Numbered from the stretch's first letter, positions 33,716 through 43,054 are shown. The stretch is DNA of 64,000 nt from Citrobacter freundii (GCA_003243445.1 QFQQ01000004.1:122752-186751); one strand, 5' to 3'. Program-made: numbers and translations. Notes: generated by a model from the sequence alone, not told the origin.

Positions 33716-33950
33716 AGAAGTTCCAAAAGCTCCCGCTGTGACAGAGCTTTCAGAGGTTATCGCATGAAAGGCGATGATAAGTCGCCTTTTAAAAACAATG
33801 TCGTTTAGTTAAGACTTCCGCGACAAACTTTTTGCTCCTTAACTAAAGACATTGTTTTTAAAAAGAAGGACAACCAGTCTTTCTTGATGCGCTACCAACT
33901 CTATGGAACTTATGACACCTCCAAAACCTCCCAAACCTCTTAAACCTTCC
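33716..33950. repeat. Compound repeat region J after radA
   Basis: It holds three nested structures. Flanking 9-bp words lie at 33716-33735 (AGTTCCAAA-like) and 33916-33946 (CCTCCAAAA, CCTCCCAAA, CCTCTTAAA), with weak arms. A perfect-looking 27-28-bp stem pairs 33786-33813 with 33838-33865 (CTTTTAAAAACAATGTC / its complement, with one extra base). A terminator lies at 33767-33790. An open frame (33903-34229) that translates the words is not a credible gene. Confidence 0.75.
33767..33790 (+). terminator. Probable radA terminator
   Basis: AAAGGCGA (33767-33774) pairs with TCGCCTTT (33782-33789) over a 7-base loop, followed by TTTTAAAA. It shares its 3' side with the larger stem that follows. 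Confidence 0.65.
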
Positions 33951-33979
33951 GACACCTTCACCACTATCGCCCTACCCTT

Positions 33980-34681
33980 ATGTCCATCCTCACCACTCTT
34001 ACCGACGCACTACTCCACTTTTGCTATCCACACCTCTGCAATGGATGCGGGACAGATGTACTCAACAGAGACTCAACACTCTGTCTTCGCTGTATCAACC
34101 ATCTTCCTGAAACAGGGTTTGAAGCCCAACCTGATAATCCTATTGAAAAGAAATTCTGGGGAAGACTGCCTGTTCAATATGGAATGGCACAATATTATTT
34201 CACGCCGCAATCTTTACTGCAGCACCTGATGCATCAGTTGAAGTATAAAGGAGAACAACAGCTCGGCCGTCAGCTTGGAAGATTAATGGGAGAGTCGCTC
34301 ATCGATGCCAACTGGTCCTTCATCGATGCATTGATCCCGCTTCCCCTCTTTCCTGAAAAAGAAAAACTGCGCGGTTATAACCAGGCTACAGTGCTTTGTG
34401 AAGGAATCGCAGAAAAGATGCATATTCCTGTTCTGCATAACGCGATCATCCGTCCCGCAGCTACAGAAACCCAAACACGCAAGAACCGCGTTGAACGCTG
34501 GCAGAATATGGAAGGACGCTTCAGGCTTCACCAACCCGAACTGATCGAACATAAACATGTACTACTGATCGACGACGTGATCACCACTGGCGCTACCCTC
34601 GAGGCCTGCGGCGCTGAGCTACTCAAAGCAAACGATGTACAACTAAGCGTAGCCTCCCTCGCTTACGCCGCCCGGGCCTGA
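33980..34681 (+). CDS. ComF-family phosphoribosyltransferase-like protein
   Basis: A 233-residue protein. The N-terminal double zinc-finger-like region (CYPHLCNGCG, CLRC; about 14-40) is followed by a phosphoribosyltransferase fold with HQLKYKGEQQLGRQLG, the RGYNQATVLCEGIA segment and the PRPP-binding loop HVLLIDDVITTGATLEAC (about 192-210). ComF proteins are needed for natural transformation in several bacteria, and a ComEC-like gene is also in this window. A catalytic role is not established. Its TGA overlaps the first ATG of the next open frame, although the likely start of that gene lies 81 bp downstream. Confidence 0.92.
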   Translation: MSILTTLTDALLHFCYPHLCNGCGTDVLNRDSTLCLRCINHLPETGFEAQPDNPIEKKFWGRLPVQYGMAQYYFTPQSLLQHLMHQLKYKGEQQLGRQLGRLMGESLIDANWSFIDALIPLPLFPEKEKLRGYNQATVLCEGIAEKMHIPVLHNAIIRPAATETQTRKNRVERWQNMEGRFRLHQPELIEHKHVLLIDDVITTGATLEACGAELLKANDVQLSVASLAYAARA

Positions 34682-34761
34682 TGATCACCACAGCAAAGCA
34701 ATCCATTTCCCTTAACCTCTTTTCCCTGTTTTTCCCCATTTTATCTCTTAGCTTTGAAGCG

Positions 34762-36174
34762 ATGACCAACCCTTTTAAACCTTTACTCCCCTTCTCCGCG
34801 TTTTGCCTTCTGGCAGCAGGCGCCATCATGCTTTTCGCCTGCAGGAAAAATGGCTTTATTACCTCGTCAGATGCAAGGATCACTTTTAGCGCGGATACGC
34901 TGAAATTTGACACAGTGTTTACGACAGTGGGCTCCGTTACACAGTCATTCAAGATCATCAACAACAATGATCAGAAGCTGCGCTTATCTTCTATAAAACT
35001 AATGGGCGGAAATGCTTCCGCATACCGGATCAATATCGATGGCGCTGCCGTGTCTGAATCAACCAATCTTGAACTGGCAGGAAATGACAGCCTCTATGTA
35101 TTTGTGCAGGTAACGGTAGACCCGTCTGCCGCAAATCTTCCGTTCATTATCAGGGATAGCATTCAGGTGATGTTCAATGGCAACGAAAAATTTGTTCAGC
35201 TGGAAAGCTGGGGACAGAACGCACATTTTTTTCGCAATAAAGCGATCACCGGTAATGAAACATGGACAAATGATCTGCCTTATGTGATACAGGGATTTCT
35301 GTATGTAGATCAGGGAGCAAGCCTCAGCATTGATAAAGGCTGCCGTATCTATGTAAACGCAAATGCGCCCGTGATCATCGACGGATCTTTAAAGGTAAAC
35401 GGGGCAAAGGATACTGCGGACCGGGTCTATTTTTCCGGCGACCGCAGGGACGAACCGTACCGGAACTTTCCTGCAAGCTGGCCGGGCATTTATTTTACCC
35501 CCACAAGCATCGACAATGTGCTGCAATATGCCGTTATAAAGAATGCATACCAGGCGATCATCATCGAAGGACCATCAACCAATGCAAGTCCAAAATTAAA
35601 GCTGAATGAATGCGTGATCGATAACGCTTATGATGCGGGGGTACTTGCAACCAACTCAAGTCTATTAGCTGAAAATTGTTTAATAAGTAACTGTGGTAAA
35701 AATCTTTCGATCACAGGTGGCGGAACATACCAGTTCACACATTGTACCGCTGTCACTTATTCTAGCAACTATATCGATCATAAAAACCCTGTATTGTTTT
35801 TGTCTAATAGTACAGGTTCGGCCACTGGCGCATTACAGGCCTTGTTCCGCAATTGTATCTTTTGGGGAGAAGGCGGTTTGGTTGACAATGAAGTTGTCGT
35901 TGAAAAAGTCGGAGCAACTCCGTTCTCTGTAAATTTCGATTATAATCTCTGGAAAGTAAGTGCTGATCCCGCCAACGTAACGATCAACCAGGTGATCAAC
36001 GGGCAGGCGCCGCTGTTTGACAGTATTAACGTCAGTAACCGGTATTATAATTTCCGGTTACAGACCGGCTCACCGGCGATCGGCAAAGGCGTTTCGTCCA
36101 CTGTAACTATAGATCTTGATGGGAAGCCAAGACCGGCCAATCAGCCTGATCTTGGTTGTTTTGAGCATGATTAG
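34762..36174 (+). CDS. Parallel beta-helix lipoprotein, function unknown
   Basis: About 470 residues from the ATG at 34762, which gives a clear lipoprotein signal (MTNPFKPLLPFSAFCLLAAG, lipobox LFAC). The open frame starts at 34681. The N-terminal half contains Ig-like beta sheet (SADTLKFDTVFTTVGSVTQSFKI, a 'choice-of-anchor' phrase). The C-terminal half has right-handed parallel beta-helix repeats (LKLNECVIDNAYDAGVLATNSSLLAENCLISNCG) and ends DLDGKPRPANQPDLGCFEHD, the choice-of-anchor Q signature. It probably sits on the outer membrane. I cannot assign a ligand or activity. Confidence 0.85.
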   Translation: MTNPFKPLLPFSAFCLLAAGAIMLFACRKNGFITSSDARITFSADTLKFDTVFTTVGSVTQSFKIINNNDQKLRLSSIKLMGGNASAYRINIDGAAVSESTNLELAGNDSLYVFVQVTVDPSAANLPFIIRDSIQVMFNGNEKFVQLESWGQNAHFFRNKAITGNETWTNDLPYVIQGFLYVDQGASLSIDKGCRIYVNANAPVIIDGSLKVNGAKDTADRVYFSGDRRDEPYRNFPASWPGIYFTPTSIDNVLQYAVIKNAYQAIIIEGPSTNASPKLKLNECVIDNAYDAGVLATNSSLLAENCLISNCGKNLSITGGGTYQFTHCTAVTYSSNYIDHKNPVLFLSNSTGSATGALQALFRNCIFWGEGGLVDNEVVVEKVGATPFSVNFDYNLWKVSADPANVTINQVINGQAPLFDSINVSNRYYNFRLQTGSPAIGKGVSSTVTIDLDGKPRPANQPDLGCFEHD

Positions 36175-36264
36175 CAGCATTTCCGCTGAATCTCAGCCCT
36201 TTTCCCTGCTGCCTTGCACTCACTAAATAAAAAGTGATGTGCTAAAGACCGATAATTATGCTTG

Positions 36265-36297
36265 TTTGACGGATTCGTTCGCTTTGGCTTAACTTTA
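36265..36297 (+). promoter_or_regulatory. Probable promoter of the glutathione peroxidase gene
   Basis: TTTG (36265-36268), 21 bp, then TAACTTTA (36290-36297), one base off the -7 consensus TAnnTTTG. The ATG is 40 bp downstream. Confidence 0.5.
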
Positions 36298-36336
36298 TAT
36301 CTCGTTCGCCATTATTCAACTCTAACACATATAATT

Positions 36337-36855
36337 ATGAAAGCACTTCTGTTGTCCTTGCTCCTGTCCTTTACGCTTGCGGGCAGCCCTATTTATGAAT
36401 TCAAGCCTACCGGGCTCGACGGAAAGACCATTGACTTTTCTGCATTCAAAGGCAAGAAAATACTGATCGTGAACACAGCTTCAAAATGCGGATTGACGCC
36501 TCAATATGATGACCTGGAAAAGCTTTATGAAAAATATAAAAGCAAACTGGTGATCGTCGGTTTCCCTGCAAATAATTTCGCTCAGCAAGAGCCGGGCTCC
36601 AACCAGGAGATCGCCGAATTCTGCAAGAAGAACTATGGCGTTACTTTCCCGGTTGCCGAAAAGGTTTCTGTAAAAGGAGATGACATCGCGCCTATCTTCA
36701 GGTACCTTGTGGATGAAGCTGCTAAGAAAGGGATCAAAGATCCGATCACCTGGAATTTCACCAAATTCCTGATTGATGAAAACGGAGAACTGATCACCGT
36801 CTTCAGCCCAAAAACAAAACCAATGAGCGAAGAGGTATTGAAATACCTGAATTAA
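36337..36855 (+). CDS. Glutathione peroxidase-like thiol peroxidase
   Basis: 172 residues from the ATG at 36337; the longer open frame from 36262 covers the promoter and is not used. A short signal peptide (MKALLLSLLLSFTLAG) suggests a periplasmic location. The catalytic tetrad residues are visible: Cys 51 in NTASKCGLT (replacing selenocysteine), Gln 84 in FAQQEPGS, and Trp 139/Asn 140 in ITWNFTKFL. A second cysteine (96, EFCKKNYG) could be the resolving residue, so the electron donor is more likely thioredoxin-like than glutathione. It reduces peroxides. A terminator follows. Confidence 0.93.
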   Translation: MKALLLSLLLSFTLAGSPIYEFKPTGLDGKTIDFSAFKGKKILIVNTASKCGLTPQYDDLEKLYEKYKSKLVIVGFPANNFAQQEPGSNQEIAEFCKKNYGVTFPVAEKVSVKGDDIAPIFRYLVDEAAKKGIKDPITWNFTKFLIDENGELITVFSPKTKPMSEEVLKYLN

Positions 36856-36880
36856 TTCTTACTTACCCAATATGGATAGA

Positions 36881-36917
36881 ACCTGTTCTGAAATCATTTT
36901 CCGGACAGGTTTTTTTA
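36881..36917 (+). terminator. Terminator after the peroxidase gene
   Basis: ACCTGTTCTG (36881-36890) pairs with CCGGACAGGT (36901-36910), with mismatches near the loop, followed by TTTTTTT. Confidence 0.75.
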
Positions 36918-37358
36918 TGTACAGTCATTATTATTTCCTTTCAGACCTTGTACCGGAAAAACAAGTATTGATGCAAGAGCTACCTAAACGGGGATTCATT
37001 GGATTATTGGTATTAGAGGGATTAATGCCATACTTGTGAAAGAAATACTTGTTTCTTCCGATATGTTCATTCGTTGATCTGTAATTTAGAGTGGAGATCG
37101 GATTATTGAGATTAAATGCGTACTCCGGAAATTGCCGTTGATCTGGCATGAGTATTTTCGCCGGTCCCATTTAACTATTTCCCATCAAATCCATTAATCC
37201 CGGCTGCCATAATTATACTGTTTAAGAAAATCCGGCAAGCAACTGTCCATCAGGCTTTTCCTCTTACCGCCCTCCATAATCCACTAAGTCCCCGTCCGCC
37301 TTTAATTTTTTCATAACACAGCTTAGAACTAAATTCATAGTTCTAAAACCTGACTGTC
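36918..37358. other. Intergenic region before the M16 gene
   Basis: No gene is supported. A minus-strand open frame (36931-37170) has no recognisable family. The region should contain the promoter of the M16 peptidase gene. I found no convincing box or repeat. Confidence 0.5.
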
Positions 37359-40205
37359 ATGAAAATCCAAAACACCAGCTTTCTCATCCTGCTATTATTT
37401 AGCCTATTTTCCACTCCACTATTTTCTCAATACAAACTCACAGATCCGATTCCCATGGATCCTACTGTAAAAACGGGGGTCTTGCCAAACGGGTTGCGTT
37501 ATTACATCCGGAAAAATCCACAACCAGCGAACAAAGTCGAACTTAGACTTGCAGTAAATGCCGGTTCCATACAGGAAAATGATAATCAGCGGGGCCTTGC
37601 CCACTTTATGGAACACATGGGCTTTAACGGTTCGACACATTTCCCCAAAAACGAACTGGTAGATTTTCTTCAAAAGACCGGTGTAGACTTCGGCGCCGAC
37701 TTAAATGCCTATACCAGTTTTGACGAAACCGTCTATATCCTTTCCTTACCAACTGATGAGAAGGGAATGCTGGACAAAGGCTTTACCGTACTTGAAGACT
37801 GGGCATTCAATAACCTGCTTGACAAAGACGAGATAGAAAAAGAACGTGGCGTGGTGCAGGAAGAATCACGTCTCAGCAAAGGCTCATGGGAACGGATGAG
37901 CCGTCAGTATTTTCCCAAACTTCTCAATGGTTCAAAATACGCTGATCGCCTGCCTATTGGTAAGGATAGTATATTGAAAACATTCAGCTATGCCACGCTG
38001 AAAAATTTTTATACGAACTGGTACCGGCCAAACCTGATGGCCGTGATCGTAGTTGGGGATATCGATCCTGCGGAAGCAGAAAAAGACGTGATCGCACATT
38101 TTGGCAAGGCAAAAAATCCAGCCAATGCTCCCGCCAGACCTGCATTAACGCCAATAAAAAGCAGGACCGCTCCCGAAGCAATGGTGCTTACAGATGAGGA
38201 AGCAACCAATACAACCGTCCAGGTTTACAATTACGTAAAACCTGCTTCGCCGGTGAAAACATGGGGCGATTACCGCAATTCGATCATTGAAGGGCTTGTT
38301 GGCTCACTGATCAGCCAGCGTCTTTCAGAACTTGCGCAAAAGGAAAATCCGCCTTTTGTTTTTGCAAGCACTTCATTCCAGCAATTCATCAGGGGATACA
38401 ATGCTTTCGCATCCTTTGCAGTGATCGGCCAGGGAACCGCACAGGACGCGATCAATGCACTGATGGCGGAAACAAACCGTGCAAGGCAATTTGGATTTCT
38501 TCAAACAGAGCTGGATCGCGCAAAAGCCAGTTTACTTAACGGTGCAGAAAAAGCATTCAATGAAAAAGATAAGTCTGAATCTGGTCAGGTCATCTGGCAA
38601 TATGTAAACAATTTTCTGCAAGGCACCCCGTCGCCTGGTGTAGAGAATCGTTATAAATTCCTGAAGCAGGTATTGCCTGCAGTTACGCTTGCGGAAGTAA
38701 ATGCTGCCGCAAAGAAAATGCCCGGCACAGAAAATGCATTTGCCATGATACAGGCTCCGGCAAAGATGAAAGACAAATTACCTGATAACGCAGGGTTGCT
38801 TTCAGCATTAGTGGCAGCAAACAAACAACCGGTGACCGCTTACCAGGAAAAAGCGATCGCGGCGAAACTCATGGATAAAGAACCAGCAGGGGGTAAGATC
38901 GTAAATGAAACGGTGAATGAGAAACTTGGCACAACGGATATCACTTTTGAAAATGGTATCACGGTCACGTTAAAGCCGACCACGAATAAAAATGACGAGA
39001 TCATCATGGACGCGTGGCGCTGGGGCGGCTACGGCAAATTTGATCTGGCAGATAAGGAGAATGCAAAGAATGCCGCAACAATCGTACGCCAAATGGGCAT
39101 AGCAGATATGAGCCCGACCGATCTCCGCAAGTTCATGGCCGGGAAAACAGCTTTTGTTTCCCCTTATCTGAATGACAATGAAGATGGCATTGAAGGAAGA
39201 AGCAGCGTGAAAGACTTTGAAACTTTCCTGCAATTGACATATTTGTATATGACACAGCCGAGAAAAGATCCGGCTTTGTTCAATTCATTCATCACAAAAC
39301 AAAAAGCGCAACTGCAATTCCTGAAATCAGACCCACAGGCATTTTTTGCAGATACTCTTTCAAAAGTTGCCTATAACAATAATCCATGGGCTGCAGGCAT
39401 ACCAAGTGCGGAGGATTATGATAAAGTAAATCTTGACAGAAGTTTTGCGATCTATAAAGAACTTTTCAGTAATCCCTACGGGATGCATTTCACATTTGTC
39501 GGCAAACTCGATGGCACGGATATCAAACCTTTGCTGCAAAAATATCTTGGTTCATTACCAACAGCACCAAAGGAAAATACTTTCAAAGACAATGGTGTAC
39601 GGCTGATCGCTGGACCCCGCACGATCAATATACAGAAAGGGAAGGAATCGCAGAGCTTTATCAACCTGATGTTTGAAGGCCCGGTTGATGATACGCCCGA
39701 AGCAAAAATGCATCTGGCTGCTGTGATTGAAGCGATCAACATTAAAGTGATAGAGAAGCTGCGGGAAGAAATGAGTGGTATGTATGGCGGTGGCTTATCC
39801 GGTCAGATCATTAAGCGTCCGTATTTACATTACAGTGTAGTGGCAAATATTCCATGTGGTCCTGAAAATGTAGGCAAGCTCACGGACTCGTTGATGGCAT
39901 TGATCAAAAGTGTCCAGGAAAAAGGCGTTGATCAAAAAGATCTTGATAAAGTAAAAGAGACCTGGAAGAAACAATATCGGGTGGGCTTGCAGAACAACGA
40001 TTACTGGTTGAGTAATCTCTCAAACATCTGGATCAACAGGGAAAATCCCGAGAAGATCCTCACGTATGAAGAAAGAGTAAATGCGCTGACGGTCCAGGAC
40101 CTGCAGGCTGCGGCGAAAAAATTCCTCCCGTTAGATAAAGTGGTGAAAGCCGTGCTGTATCCAGAAAATGCGAAGATGCCGGATGAGCCGAAGAAGGCGT
40201 TTTAA
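37359..40205 (+). CDS. M16-family zinc metallopeptidase (pitrilysin/insulinase type)
   Basis: A 948-residue secreted protein with signal peptide (1-24, ending LFSQ). The N-terminal catalytic M16 domain has the inverted zinc motif HFMEH (His 82, Glu 85, His 86) and the downstream glutamate in EIEKERGVVQEESR. A second M16 domain lies at about 190-370. The C-terminal half (about 520-940) repeats the fold without the zinc motif, as in other two-half enzymes. It probably degrades peptides in the periplasm. It is monocistronic and followed by the inverted repeat K2. Confidence 0.95.
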   Translation: MKIQNTSFLILLLFSLFSTPLFSQYKLTDPIPMDPTVKTGVLPNGLRYYIRKNPQPANKVELRLAVNAGSIQENDNQRGLAHFMEHMGFNGSTHFPKNELVDFLQKTGVDFGADLNAYTSFDETVYILSLPTDEKGMLDKGFTVLEDWAFNNLLDKDEIEKERGVVQEESRLSKGSWERMSRQYFPKLLNGSKYADRLPIGKDSILKTFSYATLKNFYTNWYRPNLMAVIVVGDIDPAEAEKDVIAHFGKAKNPANAPARPALTPIKSRTAPEAMVLTDEEATNTTVQVYNYVKPASPVKTWGDYRNSIIEGLVGSLISQRLSELAQKENPPFVFASTSFQQFIRGYNAFASFAVIGQGTAQDAINALMAETNRARQFGFLQTELDRAKASLLNGAEKAFNEKDKSESGQVIWQYVNNFLQGTPSPGVENRYKFLKQVLPAVTLAEVNAAAKKMPGTENAFAMIQAPAKMKDKLPDNAGLLSALVAANKQPVTAYQEKAIAAKLMDKEPAGGKIVNETVNEKLGTTDITFENGITVTLKPTTNKNDEIIMDAWRWGGYGKFDLADKENAKNAATIVRQMGIADMSPTDLRKFMAGKTAFVSPYLNDNEDGIEGRSSVKDFETFLQLTYLYMTQPRKDPALFNSFITKQKAQLQFLKSDPQAFFADTLSKVAYNNNPWAAGIPSAEDYDKVNLDRSFAIYKELFSNPYGMHFTFVGKLDGTDIKPLLQKYLGSLPTAPKENTFKDNGVRLIAGPRTINIQKGKESQSFINLMFEGPVDDTPEAKMHLAAVIEAINIKVIEKLREEMSGMYGGGLSGQIIKRPYLHYSVVANIPCGPENVGKLTDSLMALIKSVQEKGVDQKDLDKVKETWKKQYRVGLQNNDYWLSNLSNIWINRENPEKILTYEERVNALTVQDLQAAAKKFLPLDKVVKAVLYPENAKMPDEPKKAF

Positions 40206-40781
40206 GGGTCCATTGCTGGATGGCAGAGAAAACAACTTCAGCAATATTCTATATCGCGGCTCATCGAATTGACATTTAAGGGATGTTTCTTCACTCTTCC
40301 CGTACTTCCCGTCTTACCGGTAAATTTAAACCGGGAAAACGGGAAGTACGGGAAGTTTTTATTTGTCAATCACGCATAAAAAAAGGCTGGATCAACTCCA
40401 ACCTCCAAAAAGAAACCGTCCAGGCATTAAAGCGTTATGAAAAATTCCTCCGTTGTGATATTTGTTTGTATTGAAAGACCAAAAGTAAATAGATTAAAAT
40501 AGTTTGGGATAAAAACAAGACCTGTTTTATCACCGTTTTTTAACGGTGAATGATCGTTTAAAACACCCAATAAAATCTTGAGGTTTCGGGTAAGGCATTT
40601 TTTTCATGTTTAATGAACTTAACGCTAAAGCCTTCTCTTAAAAAATCGGAAGCCTGACCTTCTGCTAAACCCGACAAGTTTCATCCATGGGCCAAACGCC
40701 GAGGGAACTATATTCATCATGTAAGTCAGATGCCAGATAGGAAATTTTAAATCGCTTTGGTTGTGTAACGGCCGAAACATA
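40206..40781. other. Convergent intergenic region with inverted repeat
   Basis: No gene is supported. It contains the inverted repeat at 40296-40355 and a short palindromic hairpin at 40530-40549 (TCACCGTT/AACGGTGA). An open frame (40283-40474) only reads through the repeat. The remainder has no feature I can name. Confidence 0.55.
40296..40355. repeat. Inverted repeat K2 with ACCGG core, 9-bp words
   Basis: The left arm reads CTTCCCGTA, CTTCCCGTC, TTACCGGTA. The right arm is ACCGGGAAAACGGGAAGTACGGGAAG in segments, followed by TTTTT. It has the same word family and core as the elements at 18853 and 59665. It is located between convergent genes. Confidence 0.85.
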
Positions 40782-41237
40782 TCAGAATAGAATTATGTCA
40801 TTTGTCCGCAATTCCCTCTTCAGCAAAAATGCGCTCGGATAAAAAGGAAGGCTCAGTAACACATCAAGCCCCGCGTAATACAGGAACAGGATCTTTTGAG
40901 ACAGAAGGCATAACAAACATGAACCGATCACCGATAACAGGTAGGTGATCGTACGCTTTCTGTAGAACTTTTCGTACCTGGCCAATCGCAATTCAAAATC
41001 ACGGATGGAAAAGATCTTCATCAGATGCTTCCGCTGCTGTAACGCACGGATCACCGCGATGATCACGATAAATATCAGCAATGGATTGGTAAGATTGTCG
41101 CCTGCTTTATAACCCGGGATCAAATGCACACGCAGATTCAACAGAAGACCGGTAATGCCCGATAAAACAATATTGGCGATCAACACCAGCAGAAAAATAT
41201 TCCTGAATTTTTTAACCGGTACGAGATGGAGATTCAT
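40782..41237 (-). CDS. Small four-helix membrane protein, unknown
   Basis: 151 residues with four predicted membrane helices (about 12-35, 46-64, 94-115, 117-137). Between helices two and three is a basic cytosolic loop (QQRKHLMKIFSIRDFELRLARYEKFYRKR). The N-terminus is MNLHLVPVKKFRNIFLLVLI. I do not recognise the family. A long inverted repeat lies between this gene and the SDR gene upstream. Confidence 0.65.
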   Translation of the reverse strand: MNLHLVPVKKFRNIFLLVLIANIVLSGITGLLLNLRVHLIPGYKAGDNLTNPLLIFIVIIAVIRALQQRKHLMKIFSIRDFELRLARYEKFYRKRTITYLLSVIGSCLLCLLSQKILFLYYAGLDVLLSLPFYPSAFLLKRELRTNDIILF

Positions 41238-41278
41238 GCTTGTCGGGAAAAGTTAATAGTCAGTGGAATTACATCTTT

Positions 41279-41425
41279 AAAGGTTCCAGGAGTTCCAGGG
41301 GTTTCAGAAGTTCCAGAGGTTGCCATAACTCGAAGCCTCTTCTGACTTCTCACAAACAAAAAAATCAACGTTGGTAAGATGTAACCTCTGGAACTCCTGA
41401 AACCCCTGGAACTCCTGGAACCTTT
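41279..41425. repeat. Long inverted repeat L, 9-bp words, 43-bp arms
   Basis: The left arm (41279-41321) and right arm (41383-41425) are 43 bp each and complementary with a single mismatch. Each arm is 9-bp words: TTCCAGGAG, TTCCAGGGG, TTTCAGAAG, TTCCAGAGG. The words differ from one another far more than the arms do. It lies between two co-directional minus-strand genes. Confidence 0.92.
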
Positions 41426-41502
41426 CAAGGTACATCACAAAAATAAGAAACGCGAACGAACAGCCTCTGTCCGCCCGCGTTCCGGTCATATATGGAAGAG
41501 CC

Positions 41503-42363
41503 TTAAGCTACTTGTTCCGCTACTTTTTCGAAATCGGTGCTGGTGGTCAATTCTCCCCAAACCCTGATCTCATCTGTTCTCTGAGCTTCCTTTTGTCTGA
41601 ACATGGCGAGTGTATCAGTACCCAGCATCAGGTGTACGGGAGGGTTTTCACTGTTAGCCAGCTCAACAAGTGCCTTACCCAGTTTTGCGGGATCGCCGGG
41701 TTGATTACCATTCAGGTGTTGTGCATTCTTACGCAGCTCACCAACAGTTTTTGCGTAATCGTTGATGATGGTCTTTGATTCAACATAAGAAGATTCATCA
41801 AGAAAATTGGTGCGGAATAATCCCGGCTCAACTGCAGTAGCTTTGATGCCGAGTGGAGCAAGTTCAAGGACCAGACCTTCTGTTATTCCTTCCACGGCAA
41901 ATTTGGTTGAACCATACACCCCGAAACCAGCAATAGTGCTGAACCCAAGCACGGAAGAGATATTGATGATATGACCAGATCCCTGAATGCGCTGGTAAGG
42001 CAATACAGCCCTGATCACATTCAGCAAACCAAATACATTTGTATCATATTGCTTTCTAACTTCTGCATCCGACGCTTCTTCAACGGCGCTGAGCAAGCCG
42101 TAACCTGCATTGTTTACCAATACATCGATGCCGCCAAATTTATCAACGGCTTCTTTTGCCGCATCTTTTGCCTGCGCTTCATTCGTTACATCAAGTAATA
42201 CAACATGCAGGTTCGGGTTATTATTCAATGCAGCATAAAGTTGTTCGGGCTTGCTGCGTACAGTAGCTACTACTTTATCACCTGATGCAAGTACAGCTTT
42301 GGCAATTTCAATTCCTAATCCTTTTGAGGCTCCGGTGATGAACCATGTTTTTTGAGATTTCAT
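41503..42363 (-). CDS. SDR-family oxidoreductase
   Basis: A 286-residue short-chain dehydrogenase. The NAD(P)-binding motif TGASKGLGIEIAKA (8-21) is followed by NNAGYG (about 87-92), the active-site Ser in NISSVLG and the Tyr-x3-Lys catalytic pair in VYGSTKFAVEG. The substrate is unknown. It lies downstream of a TetR-family gene. A 34-bp perfect palindrome just upstream of its start matches the core of a second site in front of the regulator, so this gene is very probably the regulator's target. Confidence 0.94.
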   Translation of the reverse strand: MKSQKTWFITGASKGLGIEIAKAVLASGDKVVATVRSKPEQLYAALNNNPNLHVVLLDVTNEAQAKDAAKEAVDKFGGIDVLVNNAGYGLLSAVEEASDAEVRKQYDTNVFGLLNVIRAVLPYQRIQGSGHIINISSVLGFSTIAGFGVYGSTKFAVEGITEGLVLELAPLGIKATAVEPGLFRTNFLDESSYVESKTIINDYAKTVGELRKNAQHLNGNQPGDPAKLGKALVELANSENPPVHLMLGTDTLAMFRQKEAQRTDEIRVWGELTTSTDFEKVAEQVA

Positions 42364-42388
42364 TGTTGTTATTTTATTGGTTTGGGCT

Positions 42389-42422
42389 GCCCATAAATAG
42401 ACCGATCGGTCTATTTATGGGC
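42389..42422. promoter_or_regulatory. 34-bp perfect palindrome, TetR operator of the SDR gene
   Basis: The half-sites GCCCATAAATAGACCGA (42389-42405) and its exact reverse complement (42406-42422) meet without spacer. The core TAGACCGATCGGTCTA differs at a single central position from the site at 43055-43070. It lies 25 bp upstream of the SDR start and 9 bp downstream of the tetR stop, so it could act as operator and as terminator. Confidence 0.88.
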
Positions 42423-42431
42423 AAAAAAAAT

Positions 42432-43025
42432 TTACTTCTTTACTGTCATCATTTCAAGGTCTTTGCGTAAAATATCGATGATGATCTTCATCTGGTTATT
42501 ATGACCAGCCACCCGGCAGATCATCGTAGCGCCTTCTATCATTGCGAACATTTTGATCGCCATTTCACGTGCATTGTTAGTGTTTTTGAATTCACCGCTG
42601 GCAATGCCCTCTTCGATGATCTTTTGCAGCACAGATTCAGTTTCATCGATACCGTTTTTGATCTTCTTACGGATCACCTGGTTTGTATCATCCGCTTCCA
42701 TACCGAAATTGAGCAGCGGACAACCTCCTTCCACCGGCGGTTTCATTGGATTGCTGAAGAAATCAAGCGCAGCTTCCAGTTTTCCTTTAGCAGTCTTTGC
42801 TTTGCCGATCGCGGCCCGGAGTTTTAACCCAACCTGGCTCGTATTATAATCAACCACTGCATAGGAAAGATCTTCCTTTGTTTCAAAGTGACCATATAAT
42901 CCTCCTTTCGCCATCCCTGTCGCTTCCATGATATCACTCATGGAAGTACCAGCCAGGCCTTTCGTATTGAAAAGCGGCGCTGATTGCTCGATGATGAATT
43001 GACGGGTTTTTTCTGCCTTGGTCAT
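42432..43025 (-). CDS. TetR/AcrR-family transcriptional repressor
   Basis: About 197 residues from the ATG at 43025 (MTKAEKTRQFIIEQSAPLFN); the open frame begins at a GTG at 43049. The N-terminal helix-turn-helix is FNTKGLAGTSMSDIMEATGMAKGGLYGHFETKEDL. The C-terminal ligand domain contains a cysteine (EGGCPLLNFGMEA) like that of TetR proteins controlling reductases of reactive compounds. It probably represses itself through 43055-43070 and the downstream SDR gene through 42389-42422. The inducer is unknown. Confidence 0.93.
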   Translation of the reverse strand: MTKAEKTRQFIIEQSAPLFNTKGLAGTSMSDIMEATGMAKGGLYGHFETKEDLSYAVVDYNTSQVGLKLRAAIGKAKTAKGKLEAALDFFSNPMKPPVEGGCPLLNFGMEADDTNQVIRKKIKNGIDETESVLQKIIEEGIASGEFKNTNNAREMAIKMFAMIEGATMICRVAGHNNQMKIIIDILRKDLEMMTVKK

Positions 43026-43054
43026 TTTGTTTGCTTGAATTGACAACACAAAAA

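Noticed and set aside
33903..34229. 108-residue open frame before comF
   Set aside because: It only translates 9-bp repeat words (PPKPPKPLKP) and overlaps the ComF gene in another frame.
36931..37170. 79-residue minus-strand open frame
   Set aside because: No family, no ribosome-binding context that I can see, and low-complexity Asn/Ser composition. Probably chance.
40283..40474. 63-residue open frame after the M16 gene
   Set aside because: It reads through inverted repeat K2 and has no recognisable family.
41279..41425. CRISPR array as an explanation for the word runs
   Set aside because: The units are 7-9 bp without spacers and form inverted arms; no cas gene is in the window.
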